Assembly: GCA_028278425.1 (NCBI GenBank)
Contig: JANQEJ010000284.1
Location: 16,649 to 80,648 of the forward strand
Reading direction: 5' to 3'
From: Planctomycetota bacterium
GTDB lineage: Bacteria > Planctomycetota > UBA1135 > GCA-002686595
DNA length: 64,000 bases
The position numbers and the translations under genes are program-made. The notes below the pieces were generated by a model, which worked only from the letters and a program-made list of their open reading frames with translations, made no database searches and was not told where the DNA came from. The first letter of the stretch is position 1, and each line of letters starts with the position of its first letter. Of this stretch, positions 42,205 to 53,333 are shown one piece after another.

Positions 42205-44013
42205 TCAGGGAACGAGCCCCAGCGAGACCGGTTGGCTCGCGGAGGCGATCGCGAAGGTCACGCCGTCGAAGGTGACCAGGCTGTGGTGGAACACGAAGCC
42301 GGCCAGCGCCGGGTTCGTCCCGGGCGGCAGGGTCAGCGACGCGCCGCCCTTCCCGTCCGCGTCGAGGAAACCGAGCGTCCCGGCGAGGGGCGCCTGGCCC
42401 GGCTTGTTCAGCGTGTAGTTGAACCAGGGGTCGACGTTCAACGGGATGGTCACCCCGCCCAGCGGGAGGCCCGGGCTCGTGCCGGAGAAGGTCCCGAGGA
42501 TCAGGTAGAAGTCCCCCGCGCGATCCGTGCCCGCGTTCAGCGTCCAGCCCTGGGTCCCGCCCGCCGAAAGCGAGACGTCCGCGACGTCGGCGATCAGCGC
42601 GTTGCGCACGGTCTGGTTGACCCAGACGTCGAGCCCCGCCGAGCGGCCGAGCAGCAGGTCCGCGTCGCCGTCGCCCTCGACGTCGAAGACCGCGCTGTCG
42701 AAGCCCGCCGCGAGGTCTTGGGCGTGCAGCCCGACGGCGCCGAGCCATCCGGTGGCGGGCTCGGCCGCGTCCTCGCGCTCCTCGACGAGCGTGAGCTCCG
42801 CGCCCGCGGCGCCGCCGGGGTTGTGGTAGATGTGCACGCGCCGGTCGAACCCGACGAAGGTCACCCCCACGTCGCAGATGATGACGTCGCGCCAACCGTC
42901 GCCGTCGAGGTCGGCGATGCGCGTGTTCGTCGCGATGCCGTCGTCGGCGCCGGCGAGGAAGGAGAACGTGCGCGGCGCGCTCCAGGTCACCTGGCCCGCG
43001 GGGTCGGTGCCGAGGTTGTAGAGGTAGAAGTCCTCGGCGTTGTCCGCGAGCACGGCGTCCAGCCGCCCGTCGTTGTTGAGGTCGCCGAGCGCGAAGCCGT
43101 ACGGGCGCTGGGCCGCCGCGATCTGGAACGAGCTGAACGTGCCGGGTGAGCCCGGGTCGTTGTAGAGGACCGCGAGCTCCGTGACGGCGTAACCCTCGTC
43201 CTTGACCACGTCGTTGCGCCCGTCGCCGTTCACGTCCGCGATCGCGACCTCGGGGCACATGAACGAGAACAGCGCGAAGGCGGGCAGCGCGAGCGCGCTC
43301 GCGTCGCTGAAGTATCCGCTCCCATCGTTGAGGAGCAGCCGGTCGTCGAGGTCCTCGGCCGCCGGCGCGAGCCCACCCGGCCCCTCGTCGCCGTCGCCGA
43401 AGTAGAGGTCGGGCGACCCGTCCGCGTCCAGGTCGCCCGCCGCCACCGAGGTGAACCGCGGCGGCGCGGGGAGCCCGCTCGTCGCGTGGAGCAGCTCGGG
43501 GATGCGCGCGTCCTCGTGCAGTAGCCCCTGCCACGCTCCGCCGGAGCTCCCGAGGTTGCGGTAGACGCGCGGGTGGCTGACGGCCTTGGGCTCGCCCGCG
43601 CCGAGGGTCGTCGCCGTCACGACGTCGAGCCGGCCGTCGAGGTCGACGTCGGCGAGGACCACGTCGCGGTCGGCGGTCGGCGTCAGGAAGCCCAGGTCGA
43701 GCGGCACGTCGGACGCCGCCGCGTGGGTCGCGGTCCGGTCGCGCAGGACGCCCCCTTCGTTCAGGAGCAGGAGGTTCGCGCGCTTGCCCGGCGTCCCGAA
43801 GGGCTCCTTGCGCACCGCGACGAGGTCGTCCAGTCCGTCCCCGTCGAGATCGCCCCAGGAGAAGTCGACCTCGGCGTCCGTCCCGCAGACGTCGAGGGGC
43901 GCGAGGGCGAGCGAGCCGCCGCTCCGGTCGAGCTCGAGCCAGCGGTTGTCGAACTGGGCGACGGCAACGGATGGGAGGAAGAGCAGGAGGGTGAGGGAGA
44001 GAGCGAGACGCAT
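42205..44013 (-). CDS. Secreted FG-GAP/VCBS-repeat beta-propeller protein
   Basis: 602 residues with a signal peptide (MRLALSLTLLLFLPSVAVA) from ATG 44013. At least six FG-GAP/VCBS calcium-type repeats appear (DLDGDGLDDLV, DVDLDGRLDVV, DVNGDGRNDVV, DLNNDGRLDAV, DLDGDGWRDVI), giving an integrin-like beta-propeller. The last ~110 residues form a C-terminal domain (TFSGTSPGLPLGGVTIPLNV, LPPGTNPALAGFVFHH) shared with the divergent neighbour. The protein is likely at the cell surface. It converges on the eCIS effector with an 11-base gap. Confidence 0.85.
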   Translation of the reverse strand: MRLALSLTLLLFLPSVAVAQFDNRWLELDRSGGSLALAPLDVCGTDAEVDFSWGDLDGDGLDDLVAVRKEPFGTPGKRANLLLLNEGGVLRDRTATHAAASDVPLDLGFLTPTADRDVVLADVDLDGRLDVVTATTLGAGEPKAVSHPRVYRNLGSSGGAWQGLLHEDARIPELLHATSGLPAPPRFTSVAAGDLDADGSPDLYFGDGDEGPGGLAPAAEDLDDRLLLNDGSGYFSDASALALPAFALFSFMCPEVAIADVNGDGRNDVVKDEGYAVTELAVLYNDPGSPGTFSSFQIAAAQRPYGFALGDLNNDGRLDAVLADNAEDFYLYNLGTDPAGQVTWSAPRTFSFLAGADDGIATNTRIADLDGDGWRDVIICDVGVTFVGFDRRVHIYHNPGGAAGAELTLVEEREDAAEPATGWLGAVGLHAQDLAAGFDSAVFDVEGDGDADLLLGRSAGLDVWVNQTVRNALIADVADVSLSAGGTQGWTLNAGTDRAGDFYLILGTFSGTSPGLPLGGVTIPLNVDPWFNYTLNKPGQAPLAGTLGFLDADGKGGASLTLPPGTNPALAGFVFHHSLVTFDGVTFAIASASQPVSLGLVP

Positions 44014-44147
44014 GGCTGCCCCCCTAACCGTACGACGCCGCCGGAAGTCTCGCGGCACGTGCGGAACGCCCCTTGCCCACGGGGAGCCGGCATCCCCGCC
44101 ACCGCTCTCCGTTCGCCCCGGGCGAAGAAACCCGTTACGTCCCCGCC

Positions 44148-45689
44148 ATGCTCCGCTCGTTCCCCGCCCTCCTGACGTTCCTCGCCTCGCCCGTCCTCGC
44201 CGCCGACATCACCGTGGGACCTGGCGGCAGCATCCAAACGGCCATCGACGCCGCGTCGGCCGGCGACCGGGTGATCGTGCTTCCCGGGTTCTACGTCGAG
44301 TCGCTCGACATGAAGGGGAAGGCCATCGAGCTCGTCGGCCTCCTGGGAGCGGACGTGACGACGCTCTCCGGCAGCTACGGCACCGGGCCGGTCATCTCGA
44401 TGGCGCAGGGCGAGGGACCGGGCACTCGCATCCGCGGCTTCACGATCACCGGCGGCTGGGGAGGCTTCGGAGGGGGCATCGCCGGGATTCCCCAGCTCGG
44501 ACCTCGCGCCACGGCCATCGTCGAGGATTGCATCATCCGCGGGAACCAGGCCTACCGCGGGGGCGGGGTCGCCGGCGACTTCACGCTGATCCGGTGCCTC
44601 ATCGAGCAGAACAACGCGGGCACGTTTTCGGCCATCGGCTGGGCCGGCGGTGTCTACGGCGCGCCGGTGATGCGCGAGTGCGCGGTCGTGAACAACACGG
44701 TGGTCAAAGGATCTTGCGGCGGCGTCTACCTCTCCGGGACGAACCCGGCGATCCTCGAAGACTGCGTGATCGCGGGCAACCGGGCCTACAACGTGGGCGG
44801 CGGCATCCTGGTCGAACCGAACGCCACCGCGACGATCCGGCGGTGTCTCGTGACCGCGAACACCCTCTCCGCGGGGTGCTTCGGCTACTGCGGTCCCGGG
44901 GCTTCCGGTCCGGCGCTGGGGAGCGCGATCTGCGCCTTCGAGGGCTCGACCGTGCTGATCGAGAGCTGCGTCCTGGTCGACAACGTGGGCGCGGGGGGGA
45001 CGGCGGGTGCTCCCGTCGGCGCGGCTGGCGACATGACGATCGCGGACTCGATCCTGCGCGGCAACAACGGAGACCAGGTGGACACGGCCGTCGTCACCTA
45101 CAGCAACGTCGAGGGCGGCGCGCCCGGCCCCGGCAACTTCGACGCGGATCCGCTGTTCGTGAACGCGCCCGGCGGGGACTTCCACCTCGCCGCCGGCTCG
45201 CCCTGCATCGACGCGGGCACGCCGGGCAAGCTCGACCCGGACGGTTCGCCGCTCGACGTGGGCGCGTATCCGTTCGCCGAGCTTTACGCTCGCCGCGACG
45301 TCGCGATCGAGGGACTCCCGGGATGGGGCTCGCTCTCCGCCGACCTCGGCGGCGTCCATCCCCTGCGCATCCACGCGGGAAGCGGGTCCGCCGGGCGCCC
45401 GTACCTGATCCTCGGGTCGGTCACCGGCACGAGCCCGGGGACGCCGGTTCTAGGCGCGACGCTGCCGCTCGTCGCCGACGCGTGGTTCGCCACCACCCTC
45501 GCGAATCCCAACTCGAAGGTGCTGGTCAACACGCTGGGTGTCCTGGGGCCCGCGGGCACGGCCGACGCGAGCATCGCGCTGCCGCCCGGCATCGTCATGC
45601 CGGCCAAAGCCTGGCACGCGGCGCTCGTCCTCGACGCGGCGTCGCTCACGGCGACGGCCACGTCGGCGGTGGAGCTCCGCCTCGAGTAG
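44148..45689 (+). CDS. Secreted right-handed parallel beta-helix protein
   Basis: 513 residues with a signal peptide (MLRSFPALLTFLASPVLA) from ATG 44148. Residues ~20-400 are repeated short strands (IVEDCIIRGNQAYRGGGVAG, RRCLVTANTLS), the parallel beta-helix seen in pectate lyase-like proteins. No pectinase catalytic set is evident. The last ~110 residues repeat the C-terminal module of the divergent gene (SVTGTSPGTPVLGATLPLVA, LPPGIVMPAKAWHA). The two genes are transcribed from a 134-bp region between them. Function unknown, likely surface polysaccharide binding or adhesion. Confidence 0.8.
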   Translation: MLRSFPALLTFLASPVLAADITVGPGGSIQTAIDAASAGDRVIVLPGFYVESLDMKGKAIELVGLLGADVTTLSGSYGTGPVISMAQGEGPGTRIRGFTITGGWGGFGGGIAGIPQLGPRATAIVEDCIIRGNQAYRGGGVAGDFTLIRCLIEQNNAGTFSAIGWAGGVYGAPVMRECAVVNNTVVKGSCGGVYLSGTNPAILEDCVIAGNRAYNVGGGILVEPNATATIRRCLVTANTLSAGCFGYCGPGASGPALGSAICAFEGSTVLIESCVLVDNVGAGGTAGAPVGAAGDMTIADSILRGNNGDQVDTAVVTYSNVEGGAPGPGNFDADPLFVNAPGGDFHLAAGSPCIDAGTPGKLDPDGSPLDVGAYPFAELYARRDVAIEGLPGWGSLSADLGGVHPLRIHAGSGSAGRPYLILGSVTGTSPGTPVLGATLPLVADAWFATTLANPNSKVLVNTLGVLGPAGTADASIALPPGIVMPAKAWHAALVLDAASLTATATSAVELRLE

Positions 45690-45691
45690 CG

Positions 45692-47401
<1,710 letters not shown>

Positions 47402-47455
47402 GTAGGAAGACCTCCGTTGGAGCGAGACGCGAAGCCGAGGTTGTAGCAGATCGCG

Positions 47456-48985
47456 CTAGCGGGCGCGGACCAACTCGCCGTTCTCGAGCATCAGCACCGG
47501 ACAATACGCGTGCAGGCGGTCACGCTCCCACCACAAGCCCTCGCCCGCGGGCGCGAACTCGTAGTCGTAGACCGTCGCGCGCACGTACTTCGGCGGCGCG
47601 TCGGGAAAGGGGTTCTCCTCCAAGAGGCCGAGCACGGCCGGTGAGCCCTCGAGCAAGCGCTGCAGGAAGTCGAGGAACCACGCGTTCCGCGGCGAACGGT
47701 AGCTGCCGAGCGCGGCGAACCACATCTGCCAGTCGAGGCGCGGCACGTGCGGCTGGACGACGCCCGGGCGGCGGTCGAGGGGACCGGGCTTCCAGCGGAA
47801 CCCGTACGCCTTCCACTCGCGTCCGTCGGCGCTGCCCTCGACGACGATCTCGGGGCGCGTCGTGGTCATCACGGCGAAGAGGCCGTAGCTGTTGACCGTG
47901 CGGAAGGGCGACGTGTGCTCGAGCGTCGCGTTGATCCAGTCGGGCGTGCGGTCCCAGCCGCGGACGCGCTGCCAGCCCTCGAGCGTACCGAGCAACGCGA
48001 TGACCAACCCGACCGGCAAGAGCACGACCCGCTGAGCCGTGAGAAGACGCCGCTCGGGATCGGCGGCAAACGGACCGAGGTCGCGCAGTCGCTTCGGTGC
48101 GAGGCGGCGCCAGGCCGCGTCGTCGAGCAGCGTCAGGCACAGCGCGGCCGTCAACAGGTTGAAGAAGCCGTAGTTGCCCGTCGCGCCGATCAGGACCTGC
48201 AGCCCGACGAGCGGGACGAAGGCGATCCGCTGCAACAGGCGCGGGCCGAAGACCAGGAGCGGGATCGCGAGCTCGACGGCGAGCATCGCGACCACCTCGG
48301 CGGAGTGAATCCAGTTCGGCAGCTTGTGCGCGAGGCGGCTGAGCGGACCGGGCAGCGGCTGCGTCCAGTAGTGGAACTGCATCGCGGTGAGCTCGCGCCA
48401 GGTGGAGACACCATCGGCGTCCTCGCTCAGAAGCTTCACGAGTCCCGAGAGCACCATCAGCCGGAAGAGCAGCCAGCGGACGAGGAACAGCGCCATCCCC
48501 GGCGGCGCGCGGTCGCGCGACGGCCGCGGCAGAATCCGCCACGGCGCGACGAGGATCCCGAGGAAGCCCGCTTCGATCAGGAGCACGTCCCACTGGAAGC
48601 TCAGGAACGGATTCCCGGCGGCGGTGACGGAGAGGTACAGGAGCCACAGCGCGAAGCAAGCGACGGCCGGCGCGACGTCGAAGAGCAGCGCGAGGGACAA
48701 CAGGACGCCGGCGCAGCAAAGCGCGTGCAGCGCGAAGTCGCCGCTCGCCAGCCACAGAAGGCTCGGAACGCGCGCGTAGGCCTCGCCGCCGAGCCGCTCG
48801 TGCACGAAGGACAGGTACTCCGCGATCGGCGCGATGCCGTCGCTGCCGAAGAGCCCGTCGATCTGCACCCAGAGCGACAGGAACGCGATCAGGAACGTCG
48901 CGCCGAGCGCGCGCAGGAAGAGCCACCGCGCGACGTGCCACGACGGTCGCGAATGTCCGGGTACATGCGTTTCCGGATGCTCCAA
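47456..48985 (-). CDS. Lipase maturation factor-family membrane protein
   Basis: 509 residues. Several hydrophobic helices lie in the first ~330 residues, with the family signature FLSFQWDVLLIEAGFLGILV and GNPFLSFQ. The C-terminal segment (AYGFRWKPG, PRLDWQMWFAALGSY) is the soluble LMF1-type region. Human LMF1 acts in the ER on dimeric lipases; bacterial homologues are uncharacterised. It is transcribed divergently from the aminotransferase-fold gene, with only 28 bases between starts. Confidence 0.85.
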   Translation of the reverse strand: MEHPETHVPGHSRPSWHVARWLFLRALGATFLIAFLSLWVQIDGLFGSDGIAPIAEYLSFVHERLGGEAYARVPSLLWLASGDFALHALCCAGVLLSLALLFDVAPAVACFALWLLYLSVTAAGNPFLSFQWDVLLIEAGFLGILVAPWRILPRPSRDRAPPGMALFLVRWLLFRLMVLSGLVKLLSEDADGVSTWRELTAMQFHYWTQPLPGPLSRLAHKLPNWIHSAEVVAMLAVELAIPLLVFGPRLLQRIAFVPLVGLQVLIGATGNYGFFNLLTAALCLTLLDDAAWRRLAPKRLRDLGPFAADPERRLLTAQRVVLLPVGLVIALLGTLEGWQRVRGWDRTPDWINATLEHTSPFRTVNSYGLFAVMTTTRPEIVVEGSADGREWKAYGFRWKPGPLDRRPGVVQPHVPRLDWQMWFAALGSYRSPRNAWFLDFLQRLLEGSPAVLGLLEENPFPDAPPKYVRATVYDYEFAPAGEGLWWERDRLHAYCPVLMLENGELVRAR

Positions 48986-49013
48986 ACCAGAGCGGAGCCT
49001 ATCCTCGGCGGCG

Positions 49014-50126
49014 ATGGACTGGCAGGCGATCCGCGAGCAGTTTCCCGCGACGCGGGAGCAGACGTACCTCGATACGGCGAGCTACGGGCCCGGTCCCATC
49101 CCGGTGCGCCGCGCCGTCGAAGAGGCGATCGCGACGTGGTCCGACGGCCGCGGCGAGTGGCGCGTCTGGGAGGAGGCCGGGGAAACGGCGCGCAAGGGCT
49201 TCGCCGCGGTGCTCGGCGTGCGCCCGGAGTCGATCGCGCTCCTGCCCGCGATGTCGGTCGGCGCCGGCCAGGTCGCCGAGGGCATGCCGGCGCCGCCCGG
49301 CGCGAACATCGTCGTCGGCGAGGAGGAGTTCCGCTCCAACCTCCTCCCCTGGACCGTTCAGGAGTCGCGCGGCTTCGAGGTGCGCCTCGTCCCCTTCCGC
49401 GAGCACGGCCTCGCGCTCGACGACCTCGCCGCGGCGATCGACGCGAAGACGGCCCTGGTCGCCGTCTCCGCGGTGCAGAGCGCGACGGGCTTCCGCGCAC
49501 CGCTCGAGGAGATCGCGGAGCTCTGCGCCCCCCACGGCGCGCGCCTCTTCGTCGACGGCACGCAGGCGGTGGGCGCGCTGCGCCTGCCCGTCGAAGTCAT
49601 CGACTACCTGGCCGTGGCCGCGTACAAGTGGCTGCTCGCGCCGCGCGGCTGCGCGTTCCTGTACGTGCGCCCCGACCGGCTCGACGAGCTCCGCCCGTTC
49701 AACGCCAACTGGAAGACGCCGGCCGATCCCTACGCGGACTACTACGGCCCGGCGCCCGAGCTCGCCGACACCGCGCGCCGCTTCGACGTCTCGCTCGGCT
49801 GGCCCGCCTGGGTCGGAGCGGCGACCTCGATCCCGTTCGTGCTCGACGTGGGCATCGAGAGCATCGAGCGCCGCGACCTCGCCCTCGCCGCGCGCTTCCG
49901 CGAGGGGCTATCGGAGATCGGCCTCGCCCCGCTGTTCCCGCCCGAGCGCTCCTCGCAGATCGTCTCGCTCCGCGTTCCCGACCCCGACGCGACGCGCCGC
50001 GGCCTCGCGGAGGCGCGCGTTGTCGCGTCGGTCCGCCACGGCTGCCTGCGCACGGCGTTCCACTTCTACAACGACGAGTCGGACGTGGACCGGGCGCTCG
50101 AAGTGTTGGGAGGGCTTGGCGCCTAG
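49014..50126 (+). CDS. Class V aminotransferase-fold PLP enzyme
   Basis: 370 residues from ATG 49014, the first codon matching the family N-terminus (MDWQAIREQFPATREQTYLD). The PLP-binding core includes FVDGTQAVGALRLPVEV (Asp) and the Schiff-base Lys in AAYKWLLAPRG. Members include cysteine desulfurase-like, kynureninase-like and isopenicillin-epimerase-like enzymes. The reaction cannot be specified. It is the last gene before the oxidative cluster. Confidence 0.88.
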   Translation: MDWQAIREQFPATREQTYLDTASYGPGPIPVRRAVEEAIATWSDGRGEWRVWEEAGETARKGFAAVLGVRPESIALLPAMSVGAGQVAEGMPAPPGANIVVGEEEFRSNLLPWTVQESRGFEVRLVPFREHGLALDDLAAAIDAKTALVAVSAVQSATGFRAPLEEIAELCAPHGARLFVDGTQAVGALRLPVEVIDYLAVAAYKWLLAPRGCAFLYVRPDRLDELRPFNANWKTPADPYADYYGPAPELADTARRFDVSLGWPAWVGAATSIPFVLDVGIESIERRDLALAARFREGLSEIGLAPLFPPERSSQIVSLRVPDPDATRRGLAEARVVASVRHGCLRTAFHFYNDESDVDRALEVLGGLGA

Positions 50127-50136
50127 CTGGAGCCTG

Positions 50137-51561
50137 TCAGTCCGTCGCGGCCGGCGCGAACTCGCTCTCGTCGAGACAGCCGTCGTCGATCCAGCGAGCG
50201 AGCCTATCCACCTCTGACGGTGCGACAGCAGGTCCGTTGTGCGGCATCGGCGGGAAGTTCGGATGCATGCCCCGCAGGACGAGCACCAGGTGAGTCTCCT
50301 CCGCGCGACCGTTCCCGATCTTCGACGCCTCGATCAGCCGCACGCCTCGGGCCTCGGCGGCAAGGAGCTGGTCGCGTGTGTCCCATCCGAAGTTGGGACT
50401 CGAGTGCTTGGCGAAGAGACGCGGCTCACGCGCCGTTCTATCCTTCCAACCCTCGACGGCCGCGTCGAGAATCGCCCTTGCCGCACCGAACCGCACGCGC
50501 GGCGGGGCGTAGCGGTAGTTGAAATCGGGGTCGTGGGCTAGGTTCTCCGTGTCGAGCAGGTCGAGCGGCCGGCGCGGCGCTTCGTCGGACGTGTCCGGGA
50601 GATAGCGCTCGGTCTCGCCGAGCTGGGTCTGATAGGCCGCCGACCCGTCGCCAACCCAGGGGTAGAGCGCATCCTCCAAGAGATGCCCGCGGGGGATCTC
50701 GCCCGGCGAGCCCTCGCCGTCCCAGTTTTGGGTCCGCGGGTAGTTTCCGGAGCCCGCGTGCCCGTCACGCTGCCACCGATCCCAGAGGCGGTCCACGTTC
50801 GCATGGTTGAGGGGGAAGACGGGATCGAAGGGAGACACGCGCGGGAGGCTCATATGCCCTCCGACCCAACCGTGCATCGCGTCGTGCGTCGGGGCCCACT
50901 TCACCGGGGGACTTGGAGAGATGATTCCGGTCTCGAGGGCGCGCCAGAACGCCCGGTAGTCGCCCAACGAGTGCACCCTTTCCAGTTGAACCGCGGTCGG
51001 GAGTGCCAGGCGTCCACCAACCGCGCGGTGAAGCGCTCGGCCCCAGACTCCCGTGTAGGGAAGATCGTCCGGGAAGAGCCAGCCCGTCAACCCGGCGGGC
51101 CACCATGCGGGACGCTCCGACGGCGGCGGCGCCGCGGGGGCGAAGTACCCGGACGCGACCGGAGCGGGCTGCGAGAGGTTCGAAGGACTGTCTCCGAGGA
51201 AGGCGTCGTCGAACAAGGCGTCGAACGTCGCTCGGTGCGCAGTCCAGTCCCAATAGGGGAGGACCACCGACGGGTCGACCCCGGTCAACGCCTTCTGCAG
51301 GCGGAGCAAGAACTCGCGGTGCCAAGGAAGAAAGCCCGGGTTCTGGTGCCCCAGGTTGTGGCTCTCGCCGCCGTTCAGATCGGAACGAACGCGAGTGGAG
51401 GCGGCGTGAACCGCCACGAATTGATCGTATGCGGAGAACCTCTCCGCCTCGGGCAGAGCCGCGGCCTCGGGCGCGGGACGCACCTTGAGCTCGAGCAACG
51501 CCGCCAGGAAGCGGTCGCGTCCCACCTCGGTCAGATCCAGGAAGTGCTTTCGGACCATCAT
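50137..51561 (-). CDS. Tyrosinase-family copper oxidase
   Basis: 474 residues. CuA is visible as HN..GHQNPGFLPWHREFLL, with an earlier His in VAVHAAST. CuB is visible as HDAMHGWVGGHM followed by FPLNHANVDRLW. These coordinate the type-3 dicopper centre that oxidises phenols. The C-terminus (MHPNFPPMPHNGPAVAPSEV then LARWIDDGC) resembles the tails of planctomycete cytochrome-type proteins but lacks CxxCH. ATG 51561 overlaps the stop of the ferritin-like gene (ATGA), so the operon is translationally coupled. No signal peptide is evident. Confidence 0.85.
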   Translation of the reverse strand: MMVRKHFLDLTEVGRDRFLAALLELKVRPAPEAAALPEAERFSAYDQFVAVHAASTRVRSDLNGGESHNLGHQNPGFLPWHREFLLRLQKALTGVDPSVVLPYWDWTAHRATFDALFDDAFLGDSPSNLSQPAPVASGYFAPAAPPPSERPAWWPAGLTGWLFPDDLPYTGVWGRALHRAVGGRLALPTAVQLERVHSLGDYRAFWRALETGIISPSPPVKWAPTHDAMHGWVGGHMSLPRVSPFDPVFPLNHANVDRLWDRWQRDGHAGSGNYPRTQNWDGEGSPGEIPRGHLLEDALYPWVGDGSAAYQTQLGETERYLPDTSDEAPRRPLDLLDTENLAHDPDFNYRYAPPRVRFGAARAILDAAVEGWKDRTAREPRLFAKHSSPNFGWDTRDQLLAAEARGVRLIEASKIGNGRAEETHLVLVLRGMHPNFPPMPHNGPAVAPSEVDRLARWIDDGCLDESEFAPAATD

Positions 51562-53333
51562 TGACCGTGCCCCCATTCGCGCGCGTGGTTCGTCACGACG
51601 TGGAGCGCGGCCTGGTAGCCCTCTGCCGCGGGTTGGCGCGCAAACTCGGCGAAGCTCTGGTCGAGCACTTCCGCAAGAGTCCGCCCATCGCGCACGGTGA
51701 GCACCAGGTCCGTCAAGTACATCCCCATCGGCCCCACATCGATGTCGAGCCAGGGCCCCATCCGGTCTGCGCGAACCCGCGGCTCGATCGCCTCGTCATG
51801 CGCCTGCCCGCACCTCGCGTCGACGTCGAGCGCGCCCGCAATGAGACGGAGCGCCGCCGCGGTGTAGCCTTCGAAAAGGGAGAGCGACGTCACGAGGCGG
51901 AGGCCCGTGACCGCCATCCGCGGGGCCTGGACCCAGATCCTCAGAGTAGAGACGGGAACGCGAACGTCGAGGATGGTCGGACCGTCGGCGGCGACGAGGT
52001 AGGGAGCGTTCGAAGCGAGTGTCGCATTCACGGTTGGCTCGTGCGCGCGCCGGTTGCGAGCGCCGAGGAAAGCGCGCCTTGCGTCGGAGTCCTGGAGAAG
52101 GGAGGCTACCAATGCGTCGGTCTCAGGGTCGTCGGGCACTCCCGCCAACAGCTCCTCCAACGCGTCCAAGATGGACAAGTGCAACCGTCGACGGTCGGAC
52201 GCGCGGTCCGGCAGGTCTATCGTGTGGGGCATCTCCCACGGGACCGCGGCTCGTGCGTCCCCCGTTTCCTTCAGCGGTCGTTCCGCCAGGAATCTCCCGA
52301 CCGTGCGGAGCGCCCCCATGTCCTCCTCGAGCCACGCACGCATCGTGTCGCGCGCCTCTTGCTCTTCGCCGCGCGGGAGGGCTAGGGCGTGGCGCAGCTC
52401 GAGGAGCACGCGGCGATAGAGAAGGTTCGCGACCTGAGCCCAGGCAAGGCTCACCGACTCGCGAATCTGCGTGGTGCCCGGGGCGGGGTCCGCGGCCGTC
52501 GTCGGATTGACCGCCACCGCATGGGCCGGGCGCCAGCCCGCCTCCGGAAACCCACGGTAGAGGTCGAGGAAGAAGCCGAAGTGAGAGCCGGCCCCCCCGT
52601 CCGCTCCTCCCTCCCCCTGGCGCGCGATGTCCTCTAGCGCCTGGAGCGCCTCCGCACGGGTCGAGACGGACCGCACGAGCATCGTGGCCGAACCGAACCA
52701 GGTCTCCGGCGGCGCTTGATAGAGCTCCCTGGTTTCTCCGTTCAGATCTCCATCGGGGAGCATCCCGGGATCCGCGAAGACGCGCTGCACTTCATCCAGC
52801 ACGGCGCCGACGCGGTTCACCGGCTGCTCCAACCGCTCGAGAATCGCGCGGAGCTCTTCGTCGGGCTCGATCGCCGGCATCTCCGCCGCGATGTACTTCG
52901 CGAGGCTGTCGCGCGAGAGCGGCTCCAACCGGAAACGGAAGGGATAGAAGAGCGACTCAAAGGGGAAGTCTTCGCGGTCCAGCGTGAGTGGAGCACCGAC
53001 GAAGCGCAGGAGGTTCTGGACGGTAAGGAGGTGCGCCATCTCCTGCTTCGCGACGTCAGCGAGGCCTCGACGCCACCGCCGAACGTCTGCCTGCGCGCCG
53101 TCCGGCCAGTCGGCGTCGGGCCTGCGCTTCAGGGAGTAGAGCGCATACAGGTACTGGACCATGAGCGCATGCTCGATCTCGGCGACCTTGTGGAGGAGGA
53201 AAACGACCCACTCCCACGGGCTGAGTTCCGCTGGCCTCGCGATCGCAGGCGCCGCGATGGCCCTCCACTCCAAGACCTCGCGCGGCGGCGCGATCTCGAG
53301 ACGAGGGAGGAGACGCGCGTGACGTCGTTTCAT
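51558..53333 (-). CDS. Ferritin-like protein (VioB/imine-dimer-synthase-like N-terminus)
   Basis: 591 residues. I start at ATG 53333, with GGAGG 9 bases upstream; ATG 53342 is an alternative. The first ~300 residues carry the ferritin-like fold (PF12902-type) of VioB and its relatives: KVAEIEHALMVQYLYALY, VAKQEMAHLLTVQNLLRFVG, with EExH-type metal ligands. The remaining ~290 residues have beta-rich segments of unknown role. The protein may oxidise or couple amines or aromatic compounds. It is coupled by TGATG to the LodB-like gene and by ATGA to the tyrosinase gene. Confidence 0.8.
   Translation of the reverse strand: MKRRHARLLPRLEIAPPREVLEWRAIAAPAIARPAELSPWEWVVFLLHKVAEIEHALMVQYLYALYSLKRRPDADWPDGAQADVRRWRRGLADVAKQEMAHLLTVQNLLRFVGAPLTLDREDFPFESLFYPFRFRLEPLSRDSLAKYIAAEMPAIEPDEELRAILERLEQPVNRVGAVLDEVQRVFADPGMLPDGDLNGETRELYQAPPETWFGSATMLVRSVSTRAEALQALEDIARQGEGGADGGAGSHFGFFLDLYRGFPEAGWRPAHAVAVNPTTAADPAPGTTQIRESVSLAWAQVANLLYRRVLLELRHALALPRGEEQEARDTMRAWLEEDMGALRTVGRFLAERPLKETGDARAAVPWEMPHTIDLPDRASDRRRLHLSILDALEELLAGVPDDPETDALVASLLQDSDARRAFLGARNRRAHEPTVNATLASNAPYLVAADGPTILDVRVPVSTLRIWVQAPRMAVTGLRLVTSLSLFEGYTAAALRLIAGALDVDARCGQAHDEAIEPRVRADRMGPWLDIDVGPMGMYLTDLVLTVRDGRTLAEVLDQSFAEFARQPAAEGYQAALHVVTNHAREWGHGQ

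Noticed and set aside
40241..43534. A 1097-residue minus-strand frame under the fibre, coiled-coil and effector genes
   Set aside because: Low-complexity Arg-rich translation across several clearly coding plus-strand genes and into the FG-GAP gene; no domain.
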